In this document: positions 22,475 through 31,980 of the stretch, piece after piece
Numbering within the stretch: position 1 is the stretch's first letter
Layout: the number at the start of each line of letters is the position of its first letter
Program-made: the position numbers and the translations under genes
The notes under the pieces: generated by a model
The model's database searches: none
Told to the model about the DNA's origin: nothing
Seen by the model: only the letters and a program-made list of their open reading frames with translations
From: Candidatus Obscuribacterales bacterium
Lineage (GTDB): Bacteria > Cyanobacteriota > Vampirovibrionia > Obscuribacterales > Obscuribacteraceae
Length of the DNA: 64,000 nt
Assembly: GCA_019750335.1 (NCBI GenBank)
Contig: JAIEOQ010000006.1
Coordinates: 434,001-498,000 of the forward strand
Direction of reading: 5' to 3'

Positions 22475-24160
22475 TCAGGATAGAAGCCGCTTAAGTACTT
22501 TACCGGTCGAATTACGTGGCAGCTCGGTTCGAAATTCAACCAGACGTGGCACTTTGTACTCGGCCAAGTATTGCGCGCAAAATGATCTGACTGATTCCAT
22601 GTCTAACTTACTGTTCGGCTTGATCACGATGATCGCTTTTACTCGCTCACCCATTAATTCGTCAGGTACGCCAATTACAGCTGATTCGGCAACTTCGGGC
22701 ATACGAGCGATAACTTCTTCAATTTCGCGTGGATAAATATTTTGTCCACCGCGGATGATCAATTCTTTTTTTCTGCCGACGATATATAAATAACCATCAG
22801 TATCTTTGTAGCCTAAATCGCCGGTCATAAAAAATCCGTTTTCAAATGACTCTTCGGTTTCTGTCGCTTGGTGGTAATAGCCAAGCATGACGTTTTTGCC
22901 TTTAATGTGCAATTCGCCGACATGGTTTGGTCCGGGCGGTAGTTCATTTCCATTGTCATCAATAATGCGAATATCTACGCCAGGCAAAGCTGGTCCGACA
23001 GAGCCTGGTTTGCGCATACCGTGCAATGGATTGATAGTTGCTGTGCAAGAGGTTTCGGTTAAAGCATAACCTTCGATTAATACGGCGCCGAAAAGTTGCT
23101 CGAGCTCTTTGATCAAAGCTGGCGGCAAAGAAGCGCCTCCGCAAAAACAGAGACGAACTGAACTTAAATCATAAGATTTTGTCCGACTTTCCATCAGCAT
23201 GAATTGGTGCATTGCCGGCACAGCCGGCACAATTGTCACTCTTTCTTTTTCAATAATTGATAAAGCAGTTTTAGCATCGAATTTAGCTAAGATTGCCAGA
23301 GTTCCGCCCCGTGAAATAGTGCCGAACATGAGAATGGTGATGCCGTAAATATGACACATCGGCAATACAGCTAAAGTAATATCGGACTGACTGAAATCAA
23401 ACATGTCTAGTCTGCCCGGAAAAACCGATAGCAGATTCTTATGGCTGAGCATGGCGCCTTTTGGCTTGCCGGTTGTGCCGGAGGTATAAACAATTAAGGC
23501 TAGATCTTCTGGGTTGATTGCTTTGTCCCAGGTGATTTTTGCCGGATCTGATTTTTGCGGCAGAGCAAAAGATATGAACTTAAAGTTGTTGGTGATGGCG
23601 ACGTTGTCTGTGTTTTTGTTGTTGCCACTGTCGCCGACAATGAAAGCGTTTTTCTCTGGTAGCTCATTTACTAAAATGGCAGAAATTGTTTTGGTTGTTT
23701 TTTGTGATTTCAAAGCTTCGGCTAAAGAATCAAGATGAACAATCAGAGTATGAGCGCCTGAATCACTCAAGATATGGGCGATCTCTTCCGACTTTAAGAG
23801 CGGGTTGATTGGAACGAGAACCGCACCTAAACCGATAACGGCAAAAAAGGAGGCAACATAATCCGGATGGTTCGGAAACAGCAATCCGACTCTGTCGCCT
23901 TTCTTTACTCCGCATTCAAGTAGTTTTTCGGCAATGGCTGCTGTGCGTTGAAATAAATCAGCATATGTCAGTCTGACTTTGTCAGTGATAATGGCATCTT
24001 TATTCGGACAAAGTTTTACCGGCTCGAGCAACAGAGCAAAAATATCGCTCATTCCTGCGGAAGCAGCATTTATCTCCGCTGAAGCCGAAGCTGAGTTCAT
24101 CTCCTCTGAAGCCGAATTCATAGCAGTTTCTTGAAGATCAATTATTTTTGCCCCGGCCAT
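22475..24160 (-). CDS. Acyl-CoA ligase (AMP-forming, FadD-like)
   Basis: Up to 561 residues of the adenylate-forming superfamily. The phosphate loop is YTSGTTGKPKGAMLSHKNL. The adenine motif is GYALTETSCTATINP. The hinge region TGDLGYKDTDGYLYIVGRKKELIIRGGQNIYPREIEE and the catalytic lysine in RNSTGKVLKR are intact. It activates a carboxylic acid, most likely a medium- or long-chain fatty acid, to the CoA thioester. The first 36 residues are a Ser/Ala/Glu repeat with no counterpart in the family, so the real start may be the ATG at 24052 (MSDIFALLLEPVKLCP). It is followed by the HI0933 flavoprotein 5 bases on. Confidence 0.88.
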   Translation of the reverse strand: MAGAKIIDLQETAMNSASEEMNSASASAEINAASAGMSDIFALLLEPVKLCPNKDAIITDKVRLTYADLFQRTAAIAEKLLECGVKKGDRVGLLFPNHPDYVASFFAVIGLGAVLVPINPLLKSEEIAHILSDSGAHTLIVHLDSLAEALKSQKTTKTISAILVNELPEKNAFIVGDSGNNKNTDNVAITNNFKFISFALPQKSDPAKITWDKAINPEDLALIVYTSGTTGKPKGAMLSHKNLLSVFPGRLDMFDFSQSDITLAVLPMCHIYGITILMFGTISRGGTLAILAKFDAKTALSIIEKERVTIVPAVPAMHQFMLMESRTKSYDLSSVRLCFCGGASLPPALIKELEQLFGAVLIEGYALTETSCTATINPLHGMRKPGSVGPALPGVDIRIIDDNGNELPPGPNHVGELHIKGKNVMLGYYHQATETEESFENGFFMTGDLGYKDTDGYLYIVGRKKELIIRGGQNIYPREIEEVIARMPEVAESAVIGVPDELMGERVKAIIVIKPNSKLDMESVRSFCAQYLAEYKVPRLVEFRTELPRNSTGKVLKRLLS

Positions 24161-24280
24161 TTCTAGCGCAACCCATATTGCCAGCTTATAAATTATCCGG
24201 CTTTGGGCTATGGCAGACGTTATGGACTGCTAAGAAATCAGCAGATTTCAGATAAAATCGCGAGAGAAGCAGCTTGAATT

Positions 24281-24976
24281 CTAGCCTTTGTTAGCGACTA
24301 CAACCACATTGCCGCCTTTTTCTTTGGCTGTAATCATGGCTTCGCAAGCAGCTTCTAAAAGTCCTTGCGGATCGCAGCTGTGTTTCGGATAGCTGGCTAC
24401 GGCAAGAGAAGCGGTCATGCTAATCATTTTGCTGCTGCGTGGATCTTTAACTTCCAGTTTAGCGACACGACGACGAACACGTTCAGCTACATTGGCTGCA
24501 CCTTCGGCATCAGTTTCGTGCAAAACGGCAACTAACTCTTCGCCGCCCCAACGAGCCGGCATATCGATTTCGCGTACCGAACTGCGTAATATCTTGGAAA
24601 CTTCGATCAGGACAGCATCGCCAACTTCGTGGCCATATTTCAAATTTATGTCGCGTAAACAATCTAAATCAATAAGCATCAATGAAAGTGAATAACCAAG
24701 CCGAATGGCGCGCTTTAATGAATGAGTCAAATGTTCTTTAAAGGCATGTCGGTTAGGTAACGTGGTCAGTAAATCTGAACCGGTTAATTCTTGCAATCTA
24801 GCTTGGGCATTGGCAAGTTCATGTCTCAAGCGGTCTATTTCGCGATCTTTTTCGCGAATCACTTTTTCAAAATCAGGTTTTGCGGCCTGGCCTTTTTGCA
24901 TCTGCCACTCCGTTTGTCTGTGGTGTTGCCCTTGTCCATGAATCTGTTGCAGCATTTGCGTAAATCGTGCTTTCAT
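24281..24976 (-). CDS. Diguanylate cyclase (GGDEF domain)
   Basis: About 231 residues from the ATG at 24976, where TTGGAG precedes; an ATG at 25045 would add 23 residues. An N-terminal Gln-rich coiled coil (residues 20-70) leads into a GGDEF domain. The active site is intact as RWGGEEL, and an inhibitory RxxD site (REID) lies five residues before it. It should make cyclic di-GMP from two GTP and be feedback-inhibited. There is no membrane or PAS sensor, so input must come through the coiled coil. It is a single-gene unit. Confidence 0.9.
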   Translation of the reverse strand: MKARFTQMLQQIHGQGQHHRQTEWQMQKGQAAKPDFEKVIREKDREIDRLRHELANAQARLQELTGSDLLTTLPNRHAFKEHLTHSLKRAIRLGYSLSLMLIDLDCLRDINLKYGHEVGDAVLIEVSKILRSSVREIDMPARWGGEELVAVLHETDAEGAANVAERVRRRVAKLEVKDPRSSKMISMTASLAVASYPKHSCDPQGLLEAACEAMITAKEKGGNVVVVANKG

Positions 24977-25144
24977 GCTCCAACCCCCAATCTTGTGATT
25001 CCGTAAATTGCGAACTTCAGTATTGTTCAATGAAAGACGGAGCACTACGTGTTATCCGCCGAAGCTCGCTTTAGCCCTATGAACGAAGTTATATTAGCCC
25101 CATTTAGGATTAATTGCTAGCAATGAATGGGAGAAACCGCAATA

Positions 25145-26236
25145 TTAATTTATCGGGAGCTCGGAAAGTATATTCTTTCCGTCCTTATCCAGCAGTACAA
25201 GTCGATATTTGTATCGGGGATTGTCTACACCAAAAGTAAGTGCAGCTTCTTGAATCGCATTAGGAGCAACGCTTTTACGCATCTCCAGCAGATCGGCTTT
25301 TGTGGCATAAGGTCTGTAGAGCTTGTTGCGTTCCGACAAAACAGCAATATCGCTTAAGTTGTATTTCTCCTTGGTTAAATTCTCAAGTTTGAAATTGACT
25401 ATCAAGAGGCGTGAAAGTTTGTCTCCGTAAGGATCAGCTAAAAAACGCCAGCGATTTATTTTGATGTCGAAATTATCCAAATGAGCCAGGGGCGCTGCCG
25501 AAGGCAATGCTTCCGGGTTGAAAGCCGGCAGAATCAAAGGCTTGGTCATGCGGATTTGCAGTTCATCCCCAGGGAATGAGCAAATCACTTTACCTTTACG
25601 GTGAGCTGCAGCTGCTAAACCTAGAGCTGCTCCGATGCCGCCACCAATTGCTACTGAATAGCCTTCAGTGGCTATGGCCACTGGGAGTCCAGTAAATTGT
25701 ACTGAAGCTATAGCGCCACCGACAGCGCCAATTGATACATAGGTTGCATCAGTAGCCACATGCTTTAATCCGGTTTTGACAGCACTCTCTTTTGTTGTGG
25801 CTGTAGCTTCAAAAGGTATCTCGTACTTACCATCAGGCGAGACTAGCTTGTCGAATTTAATATCGATAGCACCGTTGCGCCCGAGCCGCTTTTGTCCATC
25901 TACACGAGTGATTTTGCCGTGAACAGTCCATTGCCCTGGCAGCAACACCTTTTTGCCAGATTTATCTTTAAGGTCGGCTGAAACCATAGCTTTGATTTCA
26001 TCGCCTACCTGGCTCAATTCGGAGTTGAGATTAGCCGAAATAGTTAAATTGACCGGGGTGCCGGCAGTAATAGTTTCGGTAGAGCCGTCTTCTTTAATCG
26101 GTGAAACGTTATGACTGACGCCACCTTTATAGATTGTGGCGACCTTTTCACCGGCTTCTTCAGCGAAAGAAGCGCCTGGCAGCGTCAAAAGCTGCAAGCT
26201 AAGCAATAAAGCTACATTTTTTGCTGATTTGATCAT
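25145..26236 (-). CDS. Secreted hypothetical protein with glycine-zipper segment
   Basis: About 363 residues from the ATG at 26236, which places a signal peptide (MIKSAKNVALLLSLQLLTLPGASFAEE); an ATG 39 bases upstream gives an unsuitable N-terminus. A beta-rich region follows (VNLTISANLNSELSQVGDEIKAMVS). At about residues 150-215 there is a small-residue hydrophobic stretch (SIGAVGGAIASVQF, AIGGGIGAALGLAAAAH) resembling a glycine zipper that could insert in the outer membrane. A second beta-rich domain ends the protein. The role is unknown. Confidence 0.65.
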   Translation of the reverse strand: MIKSAKNVALLLSLQLLTLPGASFAEEAGEKVATIYKGGVSHNVSPIKEDGSTETITAGTPVNLTISANLNSELSQVGDEIKAMVSADLKDKSGKKVLLPGQWTVHGKITRVDGQKRLGRNGAIDIKFDKLVSPDGKYEIPFEATATTKESAVKTGLKHVATDATYVSIGAVGGAIASVQFTGLPVAIATEGYSVAIGGGIGAALGLAAAAHRKGKVICSFPGDELQIRMTKPLILPAFNPEALPSAAPLAHLDNFDIKINRWRFLADPYGDKLSRLLIVNFKLENLTKEKYNLSDIAVLSERNKLYRPYATKADLLEMRKSVAPNAIQEAALTFGVDNPRYKYRLVLLDKDGKNILSELPIN

Positions 26237-26338
26237 GAGCGGCTCGCCAAAGCAGTTCTCAAGGATAACCGCCAATCCGATCCTTTACAAGTTTGTTCGC
26301 CACATTTTTAAGCAGGCAGGCAAATCTAAGCTGGTACC

Positions 26339-27163
26339 CTACACTTTTTTGTTGAGCAAGTCTTTAAGCTGGTCCATAAAGCCTTTCTTGTCACCGGGCT
26401 TATCTTCTTTTTTACCAGCTTTATCTCCGGAAGCGCCAGTTTTATTGGCCATGGTCGTGGCTTTCAGCCGTAATTCCACTTGTTTGGCTTCATGATTTTT
26501 CGGGTCAATAGCCAGAGCTGTTTGAATCGAGCTGGCAGCTAAAGTTTTCCAGCCGCGAGCTAATTGGATTTCAGCAAGAAAAGCATGATAACCGGCATTA
26601 TTCGGCACCAGACGAATAGATTCTTTAATAGCTGTTTCTGCTTCCGGAAATTTTTTCTTGCGCAATAAATCAGCGGCTCGTTCATAGTGTTTTTGCGCCC
26701 AGGCTTCTTTACTTGCCGTTCCGCCAGCCTCAGCTGCTTTATCGGCTGGTGGGGCCGGCGCTGTTGCTGTTGCGCTGGTTCCGTTAGCCGTTGCTACCCC
26801 GGCTGTGGCTGTTCCGGAGGCATTTCCGGCGTGAGCCGCACTTGTTGTGTTTGTACCGCCGCCGCTGCTTGAAGCCGCTGGCGGGGCGCTTTCAGCTTCA
26901 CCCATTTCAAGGGCTAACCGGCTTTTAGCCAGGGCGCGAATAGCGTCATATTCCTGTCTTTGTTTAGGGTCCGAAAGAATGTCGTGAGCCCGGGTTACCC
27001 GTGAAAATTCAGCTTGGGCGGCAGCTCGTTGCTCCGGATCGTTAGGAAAACGGTCCGGGTGGAGCTTCTTGGCCAGCTTCAGGTAAGCTTTACGCAAATC
27101 TTCCGGAGCAGCCGCTTCAGCTACCCCTAATAATCCATATAAGTCTTCTTGGAATTCCAGCAT
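26339..27163 (-). CDS. DnaJ-domain protein with TPR repeats
   Basis: A 274-residue protein. Residues 5-75 are a J domain with the catalytic HPD at 35-37 (LAKKLHPDRFP), which would stimulate DnaK ATPase. A 60-residue Ala/Thr/Gly linker follows. A TPR pair (about 150-230) comes next: YERAADLLRKKKFPEAETAIKESIRLVP and LARGWKTLAASSIQTALAIDP. The C-terminus is Lys/Asp-rich (KKEDKPGDKKGFMDQLKDLLNKKV). It lacks the zinc and substrate domains of classical DnaJ. Divergent from clpB with a 229-base spacer, it is probably a specialised co-chaperone. Confidence 0.85.
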   Translation of the reverse strand: MLEFQEDLYGLLGVAEAAAPEDLRKAYLKLAKKLHPDRFPNDPEQRAAAQAEFSRVTRAHDILSDPKQRQEYDAIRALAKSRLALEMGEAESAPPAASSSGGGTNTTSAAHAGNASGTATAGVATANGTSATATAPAPPADKAAEAGGTASKEAWAQKHYERAADLLRKKKFPEAETAIKESIRLVPNNAGYHAFLAEIQLARGWKTLAASSIQTALAIDPKNHEAKQVELRLKATTMANKTGASGDKAGKKEDKPGDKKGFMDQLKDLLNKKV

Positions 27164-27214
27164 CTGCTATTTACTAAAGAGGAAGTGGAGTCGAGTATCG
27201 GCACTGCATAAGCG

Positions 27215-27230
27215 ACAGCAATCTTGCTGT
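27215..27230. promoter_or_regulatory. Short palindrome in the dnaJ-like/clpB divergent spacer
   Basis: ACAGCAA, two bases, TTGCTGT (27215-27230), followed by TTTT on the + strand. It may be an operator or a weak terminator. No CIRCE element is visible in the 229-base spacer, so heat-shock control by HrcA is not supported here. The clpB ribosome site is CAGGAG at about 27383-27388. Confidence 0.25.
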
Positions 27231-27392
27231 TTTGACGATAACGATCTCTATTACTTATCATATGCCTAATTTTTGCTCTAATCCAACATATCGGACCAAG
27301 CTTTCTTCAGGATAAATAAAAATGGAACATGTGAGCTCCCGATAATCAATCAGTCCATAATTTTTGTATGGCGGCAAAAGGACAGGAGTGCC

Positions 27393-30041
27393 ATGAATCT
27401 AGATAAATTCACCCATAAAGCCCAGGAAGCCATCACCGGTTGTCAAGCGATTTTGTCGCGGTTTCAACATCCACAGGTGCAGCCGGAGCATCTGCTTTTG
27501 TCTATGCTTGAGCAAGAAGACGGCTTGACCGGCCGGCTGCTGGCAGCGATGAACGTCCGTCAAGAGCCGCTAGTGGAAGAGGTGACTCGTTATCTTGATC
27601 GCGAGCCTAAAACATCCTCTCTTAACTTTAAGAAGGATGAAATCCATATCTCAACAAAACTAAGCAACATTCTTGAGGATGCCAGCAAAGAAGCCGAACG
27701 GCTGAAAGATCAATATGTAAGCATTGAACATTTGCTTATTGCTCTGTGTGATTCAAATAAATCCCAAGCTGGCACGATTCTAAAAAATCATGGCGTCACT
27801 AAAGAGCGAATCATGCAGATTCTCACTGCAGTGCGTGGCAATCAAAATGTTACCAGCCAAGATCCGGAGCAAACATATCAAGCTCTAGAGCGTTACGGCC
27901 GTGACTTAACAGCGGCTGCCGCTGCTGGCAAGCTTGATCCGGTCATTGGACGTGATGATGAGATTCGGCGTGTGATGCAAGTTTTATCGCGACGGACCAA
28001 AAACAATCCGGTCCTGGTCGGTGAGCCTGGTGTCGGTAAAACAGCAATTGTCGAAGGTTTAGCTCAACGGATCATCAAAAAGGATGTACCGGAAGGTCTT
28101 AAAGACAAAAAGCTGATTGCTTTGGATATGGGTTCTTTAATTGCCGGCGCTAAATATCGCGGTGAGTTTGAAGAGCGCTTAAAAGCCGTACTTAAAGAAG
28201 TTACCGAGTCCAACGGCAAAATAATTCTTTTTATCGATGAATTACATACGGTTGTTGGCGCTGGCTCTTCCGGAGAAGGGTCAATGGATGCCGGTAACTT
28301 ACTGAAGCCGCCATTGGCTCGCGGTGAGCTTCATTGTGTCGGGGCGACCACCCTTGATGAATATCGCAAGCATGTGGAAAAAGATCCGGCTCTTGAACGT
28401 CGTTTCCAGACAGTGTTTGTTGGCGAACCGACAGTGGAAGACAGTATTTCTATTTTGCGTGGATTGAAAGAACGCTATGAAGTGCATCACGGTGTGCGCA
28501 TTAAAGACTCGGCGTTAGTGGCCGCTGCCGTATTGTCCGATCGCTACATTACCGATCGTTCGCTTCCGGATAAAGCAATCGATTTGATTGATGAGTCGGC
28601 GGCGCGTATGCGTATTGAAATCGATTCAATGCCGGCTGAGCTTGATGAGCTTGAGCGCCGCAAAATTCAACTTGAAATTGAGCGTGAAGCGCTGAAAAAA
28701 GAACGTGACGCTGCTTCCAAAGAGAGATTGGAGCGCATTGAAAAAGAATTGGCTGAAATTCAAGAATCGGCCGGTGTTCTGCGCGCGCAATGGACTTCCG
28801 AAAAAAATGTTTTGAACGAACTGCAGCAACTTAAAGCAGAAAGAGAAGCGATTAACGTTCAAATCGAACAAGCCGAGCGTAATACTGATTTGGCAAAGGC
28901 TGCTGAACTTAAATACAGCACTTTGCTTGAAATTGAAAAACGAATTAAAGAAGCTGAAGAGGCTTTCAACCAGAAAAAAGGCGCAGTTCGTTTGCTTTCG
29001 CAAGAAGTAAGCGATGAAGATATTGCTGAAATCGTTTCCAAATGGACCGGTATTCCGGTTACTAAACTGATGGAAGGCGAGGTGCAAAAACTTTTGCGTT
29101 TGGAAGATCATTTGCACAAACGAGTAATCGGCCAAGATGAAGCGATTGAAGTAACGGCTAATGCTGTGCGTAGAGCCAGAGCCGGCTTTAAGGATCCCAA
29201 TCGTCCGATTGGCAGCTTCTTGTTCTTGGGACCGACCGGTGTCGGTAAAACTGAGCTTGCCAAAGCGCTAGCTGAATTTCTATTTGATGATGAAAAAGCG
29301 ATGGTGCGCATCGACATGTCCGAATATCAAGAACGGCATACGGTGGCTCGCTTAATCGGCGCACCACCCGGATATGTCGGTTATGATGAAGGTGGGCAGC
29401 TAACTGAAGCTGTGCGCCGGCGCGCTTATACTTGTGTACTTTTTGATGAGATTGAAAAAGCGCACAGCGACGTCTTCAACGTACTGTTGCAAGTGCTTGA
29501 CGAAGGACACTTAACCGACTCGAAAGGGCGCCAGGTGGACTTTAAAAATACAGTGATTATCATGACTTCCAATATCGGCAGTCAGCACATACTTGATTAT
29601 CAGCTGCGAGCTTCTTTGGAAGGTGAAGCTGCCTATGATGCTATGCGTTCGGAAGTATTGACTGCTTTGCGCCAGCATTTCCGTCCGGAGTTTCTCAATC
29701 GTATTGATGAAACTGTGGTATTCCATGCTTTGACAGCGGACCAGCTGAAATATATTGTCAACTTGCAAATCGATTTGCTGAACAAACGACTGGCTGATCG
29801 CAAAATCGTTCTGAAGTTGAGCGAGCCGGCCCAAGAGTGGTTGGCCCGTAGCGGATATGATCCGCTATATGGTGCTCGCCCGCTTAAACGTTTGATTCAA
29901 CGTGAGATTGAAAATACGCTTTCACTGAAAATGCTTGAAGGAGCATTCAGCGAGGGAGATCAGATCTTGATTGATTCAGATGGAGAAGGTCTATCCTTCA
30001 AAAAATCGTCGGAACTGGTAGCGGGACACAGTAAATCGTAG
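27393..30041 (+). CDS. clpB: ClpB disaggregase (Hsp100 AAA+ ATPase)
   Basis: An 882-residue protein, the usual ClpB length. It has an N-terminal Clp repeat domain (1-150), NBD1 with [15 protein letters not shown] and [11 protein letters not shown], a long coiled-coil middle domain (about 410-535, containing [22 protein letters not shown]) and NBD2 with [19 protein letters not shown] and [22 protein letters not shown]. The presence of the middle domain separates it from ClpA and ClpC. It reactivates aggregated proteins together with DnaK/DnaJ. CAGGAG precedes the ATG. It is divergent from the DnaJ-TPR gene, and the DUF4239 gene follows 32 bases on. Confidence 0.97.
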   Translation: MNLDKFTHKAQEAITGCQAILSRFQHPQVQPEHLLLSMLEQEDGLTGRLLAAMNVRQEPLVEEVTRYLDREPKTSSLNFKKDEIHISTKLSNILEDASKEAERLKDQYVSIEHLLIALCDSNKSQAGTILKNHGVTKERIMQILTAVRGNQNVTSQDPEQTYQALERYGRDLTAAAAAGKLDPVIGRDDEIRRVMQVLSRRTKNNPVLVGEPGVGKTAIVEGLAQRIIKKDVPEGLKDKKLIALDMGSLIAGAKYRGEFEERLKAVLKEVTESNGKIILFIDELHTVVGAGSSGEGSMDAGNLLKPPLARGELHCVGATTLDEYRKHVEKDPALERRFQTVFVGEPTVEDSISILRGLKERYEVHHGVRIKDSALVAAAVLSDRYITDRSLPDKAIDLIDESAARMRIEIDSMPAELDELERRKIQLEIEREALKKERDAASKERLERIEKELAEIQESAGVLRAQWTSEKNVLNELQQLKAEREAINVQIEQAERNTDLAKAAELKYSTLLEIEKRIKEAEEAFNQKKGAVRLLSQEVSDEDIAEIVSKWTGIPVTKLMEGEVQKLLRLEDHLHKRVIGQDEAIEVTANAVRRARAGFKDPNRPIGSFLFLGPTGVGKTELAKALAEFLFDDEKAMVRIDMSEYQERHTVARLIGAPPGYVGYDEGGQLTEAVRRRAYTCVLFDEIEKAHSDVFNVLLQVLDEGHLTDSKGRQVDFKNTVIIMTSNIGSQHILDYQLRASLEGEAAYDAMRSEVLTALRQHFRPEFLNRIDETVVFHALTADQLKYIVNLQIDLLNKRLADRKIVLKLSEPAQEWLARSGYDPLYGARPLKRLIQREIENTLSLKMLEGAFSEGDQILIDSDGEGLSFKKSSELVAGHSKS

Positions 30042-30073
30042 TACTCTGACAGGGTTTGTCGGAGGGCTTTATC

Positions 30074-30868
30074 TTGCCGGAAGTTGTATTTTACGGATCG
30101 GCTGTCATTGCTACGATCTTAGTTTCCAACTTAGGGCTGTTGGTAGTTCGCCGACGAATACCAAGCCATGCCGTGCAGCCAAGTCATGAGGTTGGCGGCT
30201 ATTTGTTTGCTGCATTAGCAACGCTGTATGCTGTTCTTCTTGGCTTGATTGTTGTTGATGCCATGACTAAATATCAGGAAGCCAGCCATATAGTTGAGCA
30301 AGAATCAAACTGTGTTGCGCAAATCTTTTTTTTAGCCAGTGAGCTACCAACTGAAAAGCGCCAAACAATTCAAAATTTATGCAAGCAATATGTCTTTTTG
30401 GTTGTCGATAAAGAATGGGCGACTATGGATAAACATCATTACTGCCCTGAAGCAAGAAGCACCGCGTTGACAATGGTGAAAAGCGTTATTGGTTTCAAGC
30501 CGGTAAATGATGCGGAAAATACTGTTTATGGGGCGATGCTTAACGAAATCAGCGATTTCTGGTCGGCACGCCGAAGCCGCATTTTACGCGCTACCCATGG
30601 GCTGCCGGGAATGGAGTGGTTTGTTATTTTAGCCGGCGGTGGTGCCACCATCGTTTTTACTTACTTTTTCGGCACCGAAAATTTGCGCGTACAAATTGCC
30701 ATGACTTCAATGGTTGCTTTTTTGATCTCGCTAAATCTAGTTCTTTTAGCTATGTTCGGTCAACCCTTTCACGGGGAGTACAGAGTAGCTCCGGATAGTT
30801 TTCATGGTGACATGAGAATTTTTGACGGCGATCTTACTCATGCAGCTTCAGCTGAAAATGCTACTTAG
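30074..30868 (+). CDS. DUF4239 membrane protein
   Basis: About 264 residues from a TTG at 30074, chosen because GGAGGG lies at 30061-30066 with 7-base spacing. An in-frame TTG at 30056 is less well placed. Membrane helices lie near the N-terminus (YGSAVIATILVSNLGLLVV, then GGYLFAALATLYAVLLGLIVVDAM) and near the C-terminus (MEWFVILAGGGATIVFTYFFG, VQIAMTSMVAFLISLNLVLLAMFG). This two-plus-two layout with the intervening helical domain is that of DUF4239, described as bestrophin-like. It is a possible ion channel, function unproven. Its stop overlaps the convergent TPR gene by 4 bases. Confidence 0.75.
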   Translation: MPEVVFYGSAVIATILVSNLGLLVVRRRIPSHAVQPSHEVGGYLFAALATLYAVLLGLIVVDAMTKYQEASHIVEQESNCVAQIFFLASELPTEKRQTIQNLCKQYVFLVVDKEWATMDKHHYCPEARSTALTMVKSVIGFKPVNDAENTVYGAMLNEISDFWSARRSRILRATHGLPGMEWFVILAGGGATIVFTYFFGTENLRVQIAMTSMVAFLISLNLVLLAMFGQPFHGEYRVAPDSFHGDMRIFDGDLTHAASAENAT

Positions 30869-31980
30869 TTGCTTGCTTTTTCAAACTTATTGACGCACGC
30901 GGATCTGATTTCGCGAGCGCGCAGGTCTAGTTTATTGGCTAAAGCAGTGCGCTTAGTTTTACGTAAAAGATGAGCGTATGTTTCGACACAACCGGCTACG
31001 CCGGGGTGCTCAACACCAAAAAATTGCACACGAGCTTTCATTGATGATTTAAGAATCGGCTCGGCATCAGCATATTTTTTCAAGGCAATATACATATTGG
31101 CAAGATTCAACGTGAGGCTAGCATACTCAGGGTCGGCTGTATGGGCGGCATTCTCTTGAATGACAATCGCTCGTTTATAGACTGATTCAGCTTGCTTGAA
31201 TTTACGCTGAGCTCTAAAGAACTCAGCTAAATTAGCTAATTCTTGAGCAGCAATCGGGTTTGCCGACCAAAAGCTATCCTCGCTCTCCACAAGGGTTGCG
31301 GCGACAACGTTCTTCGCTTCAGGTTGGCGTCCTTGGTTAAGATATAAATTGACTACTTCAGCCAAGCTCAAATAATCAACGGCATAACCTGAGGAGCATT
31401 TATCTTTGATGATCGCTGCTGCCTGATCGCTAAAATCTTTTGCTTGTGCTGCTTCGTTTTGCAAAGTTTTCAGCACGGCCAGGGATATCAAATAATAAGC
31501 GGCTTGGTAATTGGGTTGAGCTGCCGACCCTTGCTCGATTTTTATCAAATCGTTAAGCAGGTTCTGGGCTTTATCCAGATTGTTTTGGCTCAATTCGTAA
31601 AAAGCCAAAGAACGGATTGCTTGTATCAACAACTCTTTTGGACAGAGAGGCGCGGCTTGAGCAATTTTTACAGCTTCGGCGAAAGTTGACTCAGCTTTAG
31701 CCTGATTATTTTGCAAATAATATAGCCAGGCTAATTTCAAGGTTCCGAGCAGATGCATGCTTGCATCTTTGTCTTTGTGTTTTTGTTTTAGAGTTAACGA
31801 TTGTTGGAGAAAAGACTCGGCCTTCTCGTAATTTTTTGAATCAAGATGGCGTTCGGCCAATGAGTCTATATAAGGAACTAACTCAAAGCTCTCGTCTCCA
31901 TGCGTATCCTGAGCTTGCTGCAGGAAATTTTGCAACTCTTCTAAAGAATAAAGTTTGTTCGAACGATCTGGTTGAATCAT
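30865..31980 (-). CDS. Cytoplasmic TPR protein
   Basis: A 371-residue protein without signal peptide. It consists mainly of tetratricopeptide repeats: DSLAERHLDSKNYEKAESFLQQSLTLKQK, LAWLYYLQNNQAKAESTFAEAVKIAQ, LANLAEFFRAQRKFKQAESVYKRAIVIQE and LANMYIALKKYADAEPILKSSMKARVQFFG. The kinesin-light-chain-like ending (VEHPGVAGCVETYAHLLRKTKR) is common in these proteins. Its ATG overlaps the stop of larC by 4 bases, so it is coupled to larC. No partner is known. Confidence 0.8.
   Translation of the reverse strand: MIQPDRSNKLYSLEELQNFLQQAQDTHGDESFELVPYIDSLAERHLDSKNYEKAESFLQQSLTLKQKHKDKDASMHLLGTLKLAWLYYLQNNQAKAESTFAEAVKIAQAAPLCPKELLIQAIRSLAFYELSQNNLDKAQNLLNDLIKIEQGSAAQPNYQAAYYLISLAVLKTLQNEAAQAKDFSDQAAAIIKDKCSSGYAVDYLSLAEVVNLYLNQGRQPEAKNVVAATLVESEDSFWSANPIAAQELANLAEFFRAQRKFKQAESVYKRAIVIQENAAHTADPEYASLTLNLANMYIALKKYADAEPILKSSMKARVQFFGVEHPGVAGCVETYAHLLRKTKRTALANKLDLRAREIRSACVNKFEKASN

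Noticed and set aside
27164..27392. CIRCE heat-shock operator before clpB
   Set aside because: No TTAGCACTC-N9-GAGTGCTAA-like sequence is visible in the spacer.
28626..29135. Minus-strand frame within clpB
   Set aside because: It is an antisense shadow of the clpB coiled-coil region with Phe/Asn/Ser-rich composition.
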